Numbered from the stretch's first letter, positions 36,298 through 46,253 are shown. The stretch: 64,000 bases of DNA from Mycolicibacterium confluentis (GCF_010729895.1 NZ_AP022612.1:3782001-3846000), one strand, 5' to 3'. Translations and numbers: made by a program. The notes: a model not told the origin generated them from the sequence alone.

Positions 36298-36326
36298 GAC
36301 CGGAGACTACCCATGCGGTCCACGAA

Positions 36327-37766
36327 TCAGGCGAAACGCTGGTAACACAGGTCGGCGTCGCCCTCGAGACCCGACCGGTAGGCGACGATGCGGGTGAACC
36401 CGGCGGGGACCGTCGCGCCGTCGACGTTGCTGGCGACGATGCCGTTGACGAGCAGTCCTGACACCGCCTCGTCGATGTCGCCGGCGGTCAACTTCAGCTT
36501 GCGGTCGGCCGACGGATCGATCATCGCCCTCTGCGCGACACCGGTCAGGCACGCGGTGCGCAGCGCCGACGTCGGGGTGTCGATGGCGAGGCCGTTCTGC
36601 TTCTGCACCGCGAGGGCATACCGCGACGTCAACGCCGAGATGCCGGTGTTGTCGCCCTGCAGCAACATCAGATCGCGGCGTTCGTCGGCCGGGGCCGAGA
36701 ACTTCTGCAGCGCGGGCAGGTCCACCGCGATGGTGTTGCTGTCCGCGCAGTACGCGACGGGCGATCCCGGTTGCGGGTTCTCGCACTCACCCGGATCGAA
36801 GGAGAGAGTGGGGGCCTGCGACGGCGAGTAGATGGTGCCGAGATCGTCCATGAGCATGCCGAGCACGTCCTCGTCGAGCGCGACCTCACCGGTCTGGACC
36901 TGACCGCCGTCGTCGGTGTCCAACATGATCGGCAGGTCGCCGCGACGCTTCTGGACCTCGGCCTCGTCCAGCGCTTTGCAGGCCGATGTTCCGGAGATGA
37001 AGCCCATCTGGAAGGCCCCGACGCGGTCCAGCGCCGTGCCGTGCTCCTGCTGTGCCAGCAGGGACTCGAGGTCGTCGGTCAGCAGCGGATCGCGGATCGT
37101 GATCACGCCGGCCAGCACGTGGTTGAGGCCGTCGCCGGTGTCCAGGGTGAACCGCGGCGAACTGCCGTCGGCCACCCAGCGGAGGTAGTCACCCGCCAGG
37201 CAGTCCGCCTGGAGTTCGACCACCACCGAGGGCGTTCTCCGGTCCATCATGTCGGCCATCCTCTGCACCGCGTGCCCGTACTCATGGGCCATCAGCGCGG
37301 CGATCGACATGTCGCCGAAGAACTTCTGTCCGACGGGCACCATCACTCCCCTGTCCCAGGCCATCAGATGCATGGGCGGGCAGTAGAAGGCGTTGACCAT
37401 CTCGTAGGTCCGGCCGCCGCAGATCCGCGGGCTGGAACTGTCGGTCGAGTCGTAGGACACCAGACGCTTGACCGGGATGAACTCGCCTGGCAGGGCGGGC
37501 GAGTAGTTCTGGCTCCAGTACTCGGCGATGTCGTTGACCGCGAGCAGGGCAAGGTGGTCGACGGGTCCGTCATCGGTGTTGAGCACGGTGCCCGTGGTGG
37601 GGGGCGCGTTGTCGCGGATACCGCTGGGTCCGGTCACGGCGGGCATGCCACCGACCTTGAACGGGTCGTACAGCGGTGAAACCACCTGTCCCGCAACGGT
37701 ACTGCCGCATCCAGTGATGGCCATGAGAAGAATTGTCGCCAACGACAGCACCACGTGAGGCTTCAT
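36327..37766 (-). CDS. Lipoprotein zinc metallopeptidase
   Basis: A 479-residue secreted lipoprotein. The lipobox is MAITGC at residues 15-20, so Cys20 is lipidated. The zinc-binding HExxH is HEYGH in LMAHEYGHAVQRM, with a downstream Glu in VVELQADCLAGDYL as the likely third ligand, as in the YpfJ-type neutral zinc metallopeptidase family. The C-terminal half has no recognised domain. GGGGGG seven bases upstream of the ATG is the probable ribosome site. Its extracytoplasmic target is unknown. Confidence 0.85.
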   Translation of the reverse strand: MKPHVVLSLATILLMAITGCGSTVAGQVVSPLYDPFKVGGMPAVTGPSGIRDNAPPTTGTVLNTDDGPVDHLALLAVNDIAEYWSQNYSPALPGEFIPVKRLVSYDSTDSSSPRICGGRTYEMVNAFYCPPMHLMAWDRGVMVPVGQKFFGDMSIAALMAHEYGHAVQRMADMMDRRTPSVVVELQADCLAGDYLRWVADGSSPRFTLDTGDGLNHVLAGVITIRDPLLTDDLESLLAQQEHGTALDRVGAFQMGFISGTSACKALDEAEVQKRRGDLPIMLDTDDGGQVQTGEVALDEDVLGMLMDDLGTIYSPSQAPTLSFDPGECENPQPGSPVAYCADSNTIAVDLPALQKFSAPADERRDLMLLQGDNTGISALTSRYALAVQKQNGLAIDTPTSALRTACLTGVAQRAMIDPSADRKLKLTAGDIDEAVSGLLVNGIVASNVDGATVPAGFTRIVAYRSGLEGDADLCYQRFA

Positions 37767-37812
37767 CTGCCCCCCTTTCGGAATTCAGCCTAAGGGCAGT
37801 CGGACCCCACAT

Positions 37813-40800
37813 TCAGCGGAAATCGCGCGATCGCGACCCGACCTTCATGTCGATGGGGCTCATTCGGTCCGCCACCACGGTGACCGCGCCGGTGGCGTTC
37901 TGCACGATGCCGCGAATCACCAGGGCCGGTGCCGTCTGCGCCAATTTCCGATACCGCGACCACAATCCGGGCGCACACAGAATGTTGACCATCCCGGTCT
38001 CGTCTTCGAGGTTCATAAAGGTCACGCCCTGCGCCGTGCCGGGACGCTGACGATGGGTCACCGCCCCCGCCACCAGGACTCGCGTCCCGTCGGGAACCGA
38101 CAACAGGTCCTGTGCGGGCACCACACCGAGCGCGTCGAGATCCGCGCGCAGGAACTGCGTCGGGAAACTGTCCGGCGAGATTCCGGTGGCCCAGACGTCG
38201 GCGGCGGCCAACTCGACATCGCTCATCCCCGGCAGGGTCGGCACATGCGACGACGTCCCCACGCCGGGCAGGCGGTCGGGCCGTTCGTTGGCGGCGGCCC
38301 CGGCCGCCCACAGTGCCGTGCGCCGGGTGATCTCGAAACAGCTCAGCGCACCGGCGGTCGCCAGCGCCTCTGTCTGGGGCACCGTCAACTGCACCCGTCC
38401 AGTGAGATCGACCAAAGAGGCGAAGGGACCGTTGACCTTTCGTTCGTCGACGATGCGGTTGGCCAGATCATCGCCGATGGTGCGCACCGAACCCAGTCCG
38501 AGACGCACCACCAGACCGCGATTCTCCAGCGTGGCGTGCGGCAGGCTGGCGTTGACGCAGGGGCCGAGCACCTCCACACCATGACGGCGGGCGTCGGCGA
38601 CCAGCGACTGCGGCGAATAGAACCCCATCGGCTGGGCACGCAGCAGCGCCGCGCAGAACGCGGCGGGGTGGTGCAGCTTGAGCCACGACGAATAGAACAC
38701 CAGCGACGCGAAACTCAACGCGTGACTCTCCGGAAAGCCGAAGTTGGCGAAGGCCTCCAGCTTCTCGTAGATGCGGTCGGCCAGCGCTCCGGTGATGCCG
38801 TGCCGTTGTTGCATGCCCTCGTAAAAACGGCCGCGCAACCGGCGCATCTTCTCGGTCGACCGCTTGGACCCCATGGCCCTGCGCAGCTGATCCGCCTCGG
38901 CCGCGGAGAACCCCGCGCAGTCCACGGCCAACTGCATGAGCTGCTCCTGGAACAGTGGCACGCCCAGGGTCTTTCGCAGTGCCGGCTCCATCGAGGGGTG
39001 GTCGTAGACCACCGGATCCAGCCCGTTGCGGCGCCGGATATAGGGGTGCACCGAACCGCCCTGGATGGGACCCGGGCGGATCAGGGCCACCTCGACCACA
39101 AGGTCGTAGAACACCCGGGGCTTCAACCGGGGCAGGGTGGCCATCTGGGCGCGCGACTCCACCTGGAAGACCCCGACCGAATCCGCGCGCTGCAGCATCT
39201 CGTAGACCGCCGCCTCGGAGAGGTCCAGCTTGGCGAAGTCCAGGTCGATGCCCTTGTGCTCGGCGAGCAGATCCCGGGCGTAGTGCAGTGCCGAGAGCAT
39301 GCCAAGGCCCAGCAGATCGAACTTCACCAGACCTATTGCCGCACAGTCATCTTTGTCCCACTGCAGGACGCTGCGATTCTCCATGCGCGCCCATTCGACG
39401 GGGCACACGTCGGCGATGGGCCGGTCGCAGATCACCATGCCGCCGGAGTGGATGCCCATGTGCCGCGGCAGGTTCTTGATCTCGGAGGCCAGATCGAGGA
39501 CCTGGGTGGGGATCTCGGCGACCTCCGGCGAGTCCGCCGATCCGTTCCAGCGACTGATCTGCCTGCTCCACGCGTCCTGCTGACCCTGCGAGAAGCCCAA
39601 CGCGCGAGCCATGTCGCGGACCGCGCTGCGACCGCGGTAGGTGATGACGTTGGCCACCTGGGCGGCGTAGTCCCGGCCGTACCGTTCGTAGACGTACTGG
39701 ATCACGTTCTCGCGCAGGTCGGACTCGATGTCGATGTCAATGTCGGGTGGACCGTCCCGGGCCGGGGACAGGAAACGCTCGAAGAGCAGTTCATTGGCGA
39801 TCGGGTCGACGGCTGTGACCCCCAGGGCGAAGCAGACCGCGGAGTTGGCCGCCGATCCCCTTCCCTGGCAGAGGATTCCGCTCTCTCGGCAGAACCTGGT
39901 GATGTCATGGACCACGAGGAAATAGCCCGGGAACTTCAACTCGGCGATGACGGCCAACTCGTGTTCGATCTGGGTGTAGGCGCGCCGCGCCGACTCGGGC
40001 CGCCCGTAACGGTCGGCGGCGCCGCGCATCACCAGGTGGCGCAGCCAACTGTCCTCGGTGTGACCGTCCGGCACGTCGAACGGCGGCAACTGAGGGGCGA
40101 TCAGCGACAGTCCGAACGAACACTGCTCCCCCAGTTCCGCTGCCGCCGTGACAGATTCGGGAAGGTGTGCAAACAACTCCGCCATCTCATCCCCGGACCG
40201 CAGGTGCGCGCCCCCCAGCGGCGCCAACCACCCCTCGGCCTCGTCGAGGGACTTGCGGGCTCGGATCGCACCCATCGCCATCGCGAGCCGACCGCGGGCT
40301 GGGGCGGCGAAATGCGCACCCGTCGTCGCCACCACGGTCAGGCCGAACCGCTTGGCCAGCAGCACCAGATCGGTGTTGCGCTGGTCTTCGTCGGGATGGC
40401 CGTGCCGGGTGAGCTCGACGCTGACCCGCTCGCGGCCGAACCGGTCCACCAGGTCTGCCAGCGCGAGGGCGGCAGCCTCGGGGCCACCCTGGGAGAGCGC
40501 TTGGCGCACATGGCCTTTCCGACATCCGGTGAGGATCTGCCAGTGCCCACCCGCGGCCTCGGTGAGGGCGTCGAAGTCGTACCGCGGCCTGCCCTTCTCC
40601 CCACCTGCAAGATGTGCCCGCGACAGCTGCCGGGACAGTCTGCGATACCCCTCGGGCCCGCGCGCCAGCACCAGCAGATGCGGCCCCGGCGGGTCGGGAG
40701 AATCGGTCCGCGCGGAGTTGCCCAACGACAGTTCGGCTCCGAACACCGTACGCACGTCGAGTTCGACGGCAGCCTCGGCGAAGCGCACGACTCCGTAGAG

Positions 40801-41109
40801 GCCGTCGTGATCGGTCAGCGCGATCGCCCGCAGATCGAGCCGGGCCGCCTCCTCGACCAGTTCCTCCGGGGTGCTCGCCCCGTCGAGAAAGCTGTAGGCC
40901 GAATGCGCATGCAGTTCGGCGTACGGAACCCTGGACCGCGCCGGGCGCGCGTCGTCGGGACGCCGATACTCGTCGCGCTTGGCCGACCACGCGGGACTGT
41001 CACCGCCGTCGAGCACGGGTTCGCCCAACGGCATGCCCGCCCGGCGCGGCTTGCTGTTCAGGACGCGCTGCATCTCCGTCCAGCTCGGCGGTCCGTTGTG
41101 CCATCCCAC
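37813..41109 (-). CDS. dnaE2: Error-prone DNA polymerase DnaE2
   Basis: A 1098-residue C-family polymerase responsible for damage-induced mutagenesis. The N-terminal PHP domain begins ELHAHSAYSFLDGAS, with DHDGLYGVVRFAE following. The palm acidic motif is PDIDIDIESD and the thumb/fingers follow; the C-terminal OB fold includes GMVNILCAPGLW. It is shorter than replicative DnaE1, as expected. The start is a GTG that coincides with the predicted transcription start (TAGACT six bases upstream), with a LexA box directly upstream. It works with ImuA' and ImuB encoded at 54.1-56.3 kb. Equivalent to Rv3370c. Confidence 0.97.
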   Translation of the reverse strand: MGWHNGPPSWTEMQRVLNSKPRRAGMPLGEPVLDGGDSPAWSAKRDEYRRPDDARPARSRVPYAELHAHSAYSFLDGASTPEELVEEAARLDLRAIALTDHDGLYGVVRFAEAAVELDVRTVFGAELSLGNSARTDSPDPPGPHLLVLARGPEGYRRLSRQLSRAHLAGGEKGRPRYDFDALTEAAGGHWQILTGCRKGHVRQALSQGGPEAAALALADLVDRFGRERVSVELTRHGHPDEDQRNTDLVLLAKRFGLTVVATTGAHFAAPARGRLAMAMGAIRARKSLDEAEGWLAPLGGAHLRSGDEMAELFAHLPESVTAAAELGEQCSFGLSLIAPQLPPFDVPDGHTEDSWLRHLVMRGAADRYGRPESARRAYTQIEHELAVIAELKFPGYFLVVHDITRFCRESGILCQGRGSAANSAVCFALGVTAVDPIANELLFERFLSPARDGPPDIDIDIESDLRENVIQYVYERYGRDYAAQVANVITYRGRSAVRDMARALGFSQGQQDAWSRQISRWNGSADSPEVAEIPTQVLDLASEIKNLPRHMGIHSGGMVICDRPIADVCPVEWARMENRSVLQWDKDDCAAIGLVKFDLLGLGMLSALHYARDLLAEHKGIDLDFAKLDLSEAAVYEMLQRADSVGVFQVESRAQMATLPRLKPRVFYDLVVEVALIRPGPIQGGSVHPYIRRRNGLDPVVYDHPSMEPALRKTLGVPLFQEQLMQLAVDCAGFSAAEADQLRRAMGSKRSTEKMRRLRGRFYEGMQQRHGITGALADRIYEKLEAFANFGFPESHALSFASLVFYSSWLKLHHPAAFCAALLRAQPMGFYSPQSLVADARRHGVEVLGPCVNASLPHATLENRGLVVRLGLGSVRTIGDDLANRIVDERKVNGPFASLVDLTGRVQLTVPQTEALATAGALSCFEITRRTALWAAGAAANERPDRLPGVGTSSHVPTLPGMSDVELAAADVWATGISPDSFPTQFLRADLDALGVVPAQDLLSVPDGTRVLVAGAVTHRQRPGTAQGVTFMNLEDETGMVNILCAPGLWSRYRKLAQTAPALVIRGIVQNATGAVTVVADRMSPIDMKVGSRSRDFR

Positions 41110-41121
41110 CGAGCCAGTCTA

Positions 41122-41137
41122 TCGAACATCTGTTCGA
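41122..41137 (-). promoter_or_regulatory. LexA (SOS) box of dnaE2
   Basis: TCGAACATCTGTTCGA matches the mycobacterial LexA consensus TCGAAC-N4-GTTCGA exactly. It abuts the -10 hexamer TAGACT (reverse strand, 41116-41121), so bound LexA would block the promoter. Confidence 0.93.
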
Positions 41138-41153
41138 GAGAAAAAGGCTCCGC

Positions 41154-42026
41154 TCAGGGTTTGCGGGCGACGATGACCGGCATCCGCGCGGCTTGGGCCA
41201 CCGAGGACGCCACCGAACCCAGCAGCATGCCGGCGAAGCCACCGCGACCATGACTGCCGACCACCAGGACCTGCGCCTTCTCACCCTCCCTGACCAGCAT
41301 GTTGGCCGGCCGGGCCCATTCCACCACCCGGCGCACCCGCACGTCCGGGTAACGCTCGCCCCACCCGGCCAACCGCTCGCCGAGAATCTCGTTCGCCTTC
41401 TGCTCCAGGGTCGCGTAGTCGACGCGCGGACTCTCGATCAGATCGGAGTCGCTGATGGCGTGCACCGCGACGAGCTCGACACCGCGTCGCGACGCGAGGT
41501 CGAACGCAATGGCCGTCGCCACCTCCGACGCCGGCGAGCCGTCGATGCCGACCACAATGGGAGCGTCGGCAGGTCGGTCCATCAACGGATCCTCGTCATG
41601 GATGATCGCCACCGGACAGTGCGCATGCCGGACCAGGCCCGAACTCACCGACCCCAGCAGTCCGCGGGCCAGGGCGCCCCGACCGCGGGAACCGACCACG
41701 ACCAGGTCGGCGTCCCCGGTGAGTTCGATCAGGGTGGCCAGGGTGGGTCCGGTCGGCATCTCGCTGCGAACCTGCAGTCCCGCGGCGGCCTCCTCAGCGA
41801 CCTGGGCCGCGGCGTGCAGGATCTCCTGCCCCTGCTCCTCCTGCCACCGCGTGTAGTCCGGCGGCATCGCGACCTCAGGCCACATCATCATCATGGCCGG
41901 CGTCAACACGTGGACCAGGGTCAACGGCACGTTGCGGGACGCCGCCTCACGCGCGGCCCAGTCGATGGCGACTTTTGAGGGGGCTGATCCGTCGGCCCCC
42001 ACCAGAATTCCCCGAGCCCCGGCCAT
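41154..42026 (-). CDS. Universal stress protein, tandem UspA domains
   Basis: A 290-residue protein with two UspA domains (about 1-143 and 150-290). Both carry the ATP-binding pattern GxxGxGxxxxxxLGS (GSRGRGALARGLLGSVS and GSHGRGGFAGMLLGSVA). It resembles the DosR-regulon Usp proteins such as Rv2005c, which in M. tuberculosis sits next to Rv2004c. Here too the Rv2004c-like gene is the upstream neighbour, 116 bases away. Likely role: ATP- or nucleotide-sensing during hypoxia or dormancy, by family. Confidence 0.92.
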   Translation of the reverse strand: MAGARGILVGADGSAPSKVAIDWAAREAASRNVPLTLVHVLTPAMMMMWPEVAMPPDYTRWQEEQGQEILHAAAQVAEEAAAGLQVRSEMPTGPTLATLIELTGDADLVVVGSRGRGALARGLLGSVSSGLVRHAHCPVAIIHDEDPLMDRPADAPIVVGIDGSPASEVATAIAFDLASRRGVELVAVHAISDSDLIESPRVDYATLEQKANEILGERLAGWGERYPDVRVRRVVEWARPANMLVREGEKAQVLVVGSHGRGGFAGMLLGSVASSVAQAARMPVIVARKP

Positions 42027-42142
42027 GTCGCACCTTCTTCATCCCGGGCCGGACCTCGTCGTCCGACACTGCCCTCGAGGTTATTGCAGGGCGGGGGTCG
42101 GCGAAAGGGCACCTGGTCACCTGACCGGGAGGCCGTCGGTCC

Positions 42143-43609
42143 TCAGATCGCGACGCAGCACAGGTCGGCCGCGCGCGCCACGGCATCGGAGAGGGGCTTC
42201 GCGGTGTCGATGACATGCGCGCCCTGCCACACCGCCTCGGTGCGGCCATCGAAGGCCGCGGCGACCTCGGGTGTGGCGTCGGAGGTCGAACCGGTCCGAC
42301 CCTGGATGCGCGCCTGCGCCTCGGCCAACGGCACCGTGCAGGCGAACTCGAACATCGCCGCATGCGCGTCGGTCGCCAGTGCGCGGGCCCGTTCGCGCTC
42401 CTGAGCATCGAGCCAGGTGCCGTCCAGGATCACCGATCCGCCGGCCGCGAGCACGCTGTGTGCGTGACGCAGCACCACCCGGTACACCGCCGCCGTGTTC
42501 TCCGGTGTGTACAACCCGGAGTCGATCGCACCGGCAGCACCGTCGATGACACCGTCGCGCACCAGTTCTTTGCGGACGTCATCGGTGGAGATCACCTGCG
42601 CCCCAATCTGTTCGGCCAATGACCGGGCCAAGGTGGTCTTACCGGTGCCGGGACCACCGCCCACCAGGATCAGTTGTGGGATCGCGGCGCGCAGGTGCGA
42701 CAGGCTCATCTCGAGGTGCCGCACGGCGTCACCGCGGGCGTCGGCCACACCCTGGCCGAAGCGGATGCAGTCGACCTTGGCCCGCACGAGCGCCCGGTAG
42801 GCGATGTAGAAGTGACGCAGCGACTGCGGGGCCGAGTCGCCGGCACGCAGGCAGTATTCGTCGAGGAACTCGGCGGCCAGGTCGGGGCGGCCCAGGAACT
42901 CGAGATCCATCGCCAGGAACGCCGCGTCGTCGAGTCCGTCGACGTGCCGAAGTGCGTCGTCGAAGTCGAGGCAGTCCAACAGCACCGGGCCGTCGTCGAC
43001 GCAGAAGATGTCGTCGGCCAGCAGGTCGGCGTGGCCGTCGACGATGCGCCGCAGGGTGATCCGGTCCGCGAACAGGACGGCCCGTCCGGCGATGAACTGT
43101 GTCGAGAGTTCCCGCACGCGCTGCAGCGTCGACGCGTCGACCACCTCGTCGGCGAACACCGCCATTTCGTCCAGGTTGTCGCTCCAACGTGCGGCCACCG
43201 CTGGCACTTTGGCGGCCGCGTCGATCTCACCACCACGACGGGCATGCGCGTGGAACTGCGCCACAACGCCCGCCACAGCACGCAGGTCGGCGTCCAGACC
43301 GGGCGCATCCGAACACACTCGCGCGCTGAGCCGGGCGGTTTCGGGATAGCGCCGCATCACCAGGATGGGCTCGCGCTCGCCGTCGCCCGGACCCTCGAGA
43401 TGGGCGATGCCCAGATAGGCCTGCGGAGCCAGCCTCCTGTTGAGCTCCCACTCGCGCGCCAACGCCTGTTCCCGCAGTGCGACGGTGCTGAAGTCCAGGA
43501 AGTCGGTCACGATGGGGCGTTTGGACTTGTAGGCCCGGTCACCGACCAACACCACCATGCCGGAATGGGTCTCGCGGACGGCGGCGGCGGTGTCGGGCAC
43601 GACGTTCAT
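42143..43609 (-). CDS. Phosphotransferase-ATPase fusion protein (Rv2004c-like)
   Basis: A 488-residue two-part protein. Residues 1-300 resemble an aminoglycoside phosphotransferase-like kinase fold (YKSKRPIVTDFLDFSTV at the start, DILLAD-type loop GHADLLADDIFCVDD). Residues 310-488 form a P-loop kinase domain (GGGPGTGKTTLARSL, DGTWLDAQERERA). The same architecture occurs in DosR-regulated Rv2004c. It precedes the Usp gene on the same strand and is divergent from the Acg-like nitroreductase. The substrate is unknown. Confidence 0.88.
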   Translation of the reverse strand: MNVVPDTAAAVRETHSGMVVLVGDRAYKSKRPIVTDFLDFSTVALREQALAREWELNRRLAPQAYLGIAHLEGPGDGEREPILVMRRYPETARLSARVCSDAPGLDADLRAVAGVVAQFHAHARRGGEIDAAAKVPAVAARWSDNLDEMAVFADEVVDASTLQRVRELSTQFIAGRAVLFADRITLRRIVDGHADLLADDIFCVDDGPVLLDCLDFDDALRHVDGLDDAAFLAMDLEFLGRPDLAAEFLDEYCLRAGDSAPQSLRHFYIAYRALVRAKVDCIRFGQGVADARGDAVRHLEMSLSHLRAAIPQLILVGGGPGTGKTTLARSLAEQIGAQVISTDDVRKELVRDGVIDGAAGAIDSGLYTPENTAAVYRVVLRHAHSVLAAGGSVILDGTWLDAQERERARALATDAHAAMFEFACTVPLAEAQARIQGRTGSTSDATPEVAAAFDGRTEAVWQGAHVIDTAKPLSDAVARAADLCCVAI

Positions 43610-43728
43610 AATCCGATCATGGCCCCTCGCACGGCCACGCCCAACTGTCCTCAGGCACTGGCGGCAGGGACCAACGACTCTGGTCTTCGACGCCTGTCGG
43701 CGGCAACCATGGCAGTGCGAGGAAAGCG

Positions 43729-44718
43729 ATGATGATCATGAACCGTGATTCGGTGGACACCGAACTGATCAAGCAGGCCGTCACGGTCGCCTCCAGGGCG
43801 CCGTCGCTGCACAACAGCCAGCCCTGGCTGTGGATCGCCGACGGACCCGAACTGCAGTTGCATCTCGACCGCAGCCGCGTCATCCGGCACACCGACCGCG
43901 GCGCACGGGAGGCGCTGATCAGCTGTGGCGCGGTCCTCGACCACCTGCGGATCGCGATGGCCGCGGCCGGCTGGCAGTCCTTCGTCGACCGGTTTCCCAA
44001 CCCCAATCAGCCGACGCACCTGGCGTCCTTGGACTTCCGTCGCACCGACTCGGTGGCGCCGGCCACACGCGACCGGGCCAGTGCGATTCTGCGGCGGCGC
44101 ACGGATCGGCTGCCGTTGCTGGCACCCACCGACTGGGCCCTTCTCGAGCCCGTGCTGCGTGAGCTCGTCGACGGTGACGCGGTACGCCTCGACGTGATCG
44201 ACGACGAGCTGCGGCCCGAACTGGCCGCCGCGTCCCGGTTGAGTGAGGCGATCCGGCGCAACGACGCCGAGTATTCCGCCGAACTCGATTGGTGGACCGG
44301 ACCTTTCGAGCTCGATGAAGGCATACCGCGCCGGGTGCTGGTGTCGTCGGCGGAGGCCGACCATGTGGAGGTGAACCGGGCCTTCCCGGTCAGCGGTCAC
44401 GGCGACCGGCGCTCGGCGGTGCCACGCGATCACGCCACGATCCTGATGCTGTCGACTCCCGGCGACACTCGCTCAGATGCGCTCGCGGCGGGCGAAGCAC
44501 TCTCGACGGTGCTGCTGGAGTGCACGGTGGCGGGACTGGCGACCTGTACGGTCACCCACCTGACCGAACTGGACTCCGGCCGCGCGCTGCTGTCCTCCCT
44601 GGCGGGTACAAGTGATCCGCAGGTGCTGATCCGGGTCGGCGCAGCGCCCGCACTGCACGGTGCGGGGGCCGCGACGCCGCGACGTCAGCTGACCGACATC
44701 CTGCGGTTCCGGCGTTAG
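43729..44718 (+). CDS. Acg-family nitroreductase-like protein
   Basis: A 329-residue Acg/Rv2032-type protein with a doubled nitroreductase-like fold. The N-terminal ASRAPSLHNSQPWLW is the FMN-site signature of the group. In M. tuberculosis these genes belong to the DosR dormancy regulon. AGGAAAG just upstream fixes the ATG at 43729; ATGs at 43732 and 43738 are alternatives. It is divergent from the Rv2004c-like gene, and its stop overlaps the convergent permease stop in TTAG. It may sequester flavin rather than catalyse reduction, as proposed for Acg. Confidence 0.9.
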   Translation: MMIMNRDSVDTELIKQAVTVASRAPSLHNSQPWLWIADGPELQLHLDRSRVIRHTDRGAREALISCGAVLDHLRIAMAAAGWQSFVDRFPNPNQPTHLASLDFRRTDSVAPATRDRASAILRRRTDRLPLLAPTDWALLEPVLRELVDGDAVRLDVIDDELRPELAAASRLSEAIRRNDAEYSAELDWWTGPFELDEGIPRRVLVSSAEADHVEVNRAFPVSGHGDRRSAVPRDHATILMLSTPGDTRSDALAAGEALSTVLLECTVAGLATCTVTHLTELDSGRALLSSLAGTSDPQVLIRVGAAPALHGAGAATPRRQLTDILRFRR

Positions 44719-46253
44719 ACGGCGGTCTCGCGAACTGCCGGGGTGTCGCGTCGCAGCGTCTCCCCCTGGAAGAAGCCCGGACTGCGTACCCGCATGACGA
44801 ACATCAACACCACACCGAGGGCGAGAATGCCGAAGCCCATGAAGAACACCAGGCCGATACCACCGATCGCAGCACCACTGCCGTTCTCGGGATTCATGCT
44901 CTCGTAGACCGAGATCACGAACACCGCCGCCAGAATCAGCCCGCCCAACAACGGGAACAGGAATTTGAACACCGCATTGTGTGCGCTGGCGAACAACTCC
45001 CTGCGGAAGTACCAGATGCAGGCGAATGCGGTGATGCCGTAGTACCAGCAGATCATGATTCCCAGCGCCGCAATGGTGTCCAGCAGCGTCGACTCCGACA
45101 GCAGACTCACGATCGTGTAGAACACGCCGGTCACCACGCCCGCAGTCACCGTGGCGAACACGGGGACCAGATAGCGCGGGTGGACCTGGGCGAACCTCTT
45201 CGGGAACGCGCCGTAGGCACCCATCGCGAGCATGGCACGCGCCACAGGAAGGAACGTCGTCTGCAGGCTCGCGATCGAGGACATGAACACCGCCAGGAAC
45301 AGCAGCAGTCCGCCCCAGTTGCCGAGGACCGGTTCGGCCAGGGCCCCGAAGACGTTGTCGGAGTTCTCCTCGTTGCCCAGTCCCAGGCCCGTCCCTCCCA
45401 CTCCGGCGTACATCATCACCGCGACCGCGACCAGCAGGTAGGTCAGCAGAATCGAGATCACGCAGAGCAGTCCGGCCCGCCCCGGGGTCTTGGTGGGGTC
45501 CTTGGACTCCTCACCGAGCGTCAGGCACGTGTCCCAACCCCAGAACGCGAAGATCGAGCCGGTGACACCGATCACGAAGGCACCCAACGCAAGTCCGGAG
45601 AACGGGTTGAACCAGTCGAGGTCGAAGCTCAGCCCCGCGGGGGCGTCGCCGCCAGCCACGTGGGCGATCGCGACGACCGCGAAGGCGACCAAGACCACCA
45701 TCTGGAAGCCCACGAGCACGAACTGCACCCGCTCACTCGTCGTGATGCCACGGCACGCGATCCAGGTCGCCAGGGCCAGGAACGCCAACGTGGTGAGGAT
45801 GTTGACGGCGGTGTTCCCGGCCAGGTCGGCGATCCCCGGATTGTTGGCCACCTGCGCGATGAACAGGTACAGGAACTCAACGGCGATCGCCGCCAGGTTC
45901 GACAGCACGATGATCGAGGCGATCACCATGCCCCACCCGCACATCCAGCCGACGTAGGGTCCGAACGCCTTGGTGGACCACGTGAACGAGGCGCCGCAGT
46001 CGGGTGCCCGCGAGTTCAGTTCGCGATACGCGTACGCGGTCAGGAACATCGGAATGAAGCCCGCGATGAAGATGGCGGGCATCTTCAGTCCCACGGCCGC
46101 GACGATCAGCCCGATGCTGGCGGTCAGGGTGTAACCGGGTGCCACACAGGAGATTCCGAGGATGGCCCCGGAGAAGGTGCCGACCTTGCCCTCGGCCAGT
46201 CCTTTGGCCTGGAGCCCGCTGCGCTCCTCGATGGCATGCAGTGATTCGTTCAC
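44715..46253 (-). CDS. APC-family amino acid permease (copy 2)
   Basis: A 512-residue APC transporter with about 12 helices, similar throughout to the permease at 6000-7508 (shared FIPM, PDCG-FTW-TKAFG and FWGWDTCLTLGEESKDP-type segments). It starts at GTG 46253, overlapping the stop of the Usp-like gene by four bases (GTGA). Transporter and Usp partner are therefore co-translated, the Usp first here. The substrate is unknown; amino acid or amine import is likely. Confidence 0.88.
   Translation of the reverse strand: MNESLHAIEERSGLQAKGLAEGKVGTFSGAILGISCVAPGYTLTASIGLIVAAVGLKMPAIFIAGFIPMFLTAYAYRELNSRAPDCGASFTWSTKAFGPYVGWMCGWGMVIASIIVLSNLAAIAVEFLYLFIAQVANNPGIADLAGNTAVNILTTLAFLALATWIACRGITTSERVQFVLVGFQMVVLVAFAVVAIAHVAGGDAPAGLSFDLDWFNPFSGLALGAFVIGVTGSIFAFWGWDTCLTLGEESKDPTKTPGRAGLLCVISILLTYLLVAVAVMMYAGVGGTGLGLGNEENSDNVFGALAEPVLGNWGGLLLFLAVFMSSIASLQTTFLPVARAMLAMGAYGAFPKRFAQVHPRYLVPVFATVTAGVVTGVFYTIVSLLSESTLLDTIAALGIMICWYYGITAFACIWYFRRELFASAHNAVFKFLFPLLGGLILAAVFVISVYESMNPENGSGAAIGGIGLVFFMGFGILALGVVLMFVMRVRSPGFFQGETLRRDTPAVRETAV

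Noticed and set aside
38053..41253. A 1066-codon plus-strand open frame opposite dnaE2
   Set aside because: It is antisense to an unmistakable polymerase gene, its translation is low-complexity (His/Gln/Arg/Gly-rich), and long shadow frames are normal in DNA this rich in G and C.
42027..42142. Small ORFs and a GCCCT/AGGGC hairpin between the Usp and Rv2004c-like genes
   Set aside because: The ORFs have no start signal or family features and the stem is only 5 bp, so the spacer is treated as ordinary intergenic sequence.
43667..43680. DosR-like site GGGACCAACGACTC in the Rv2004c-like/Acg-like divergent region
   Set aside because: Only about 10 of 14 core positions fit and the outer positions do not match, so it is not listed as a regulatory feature.
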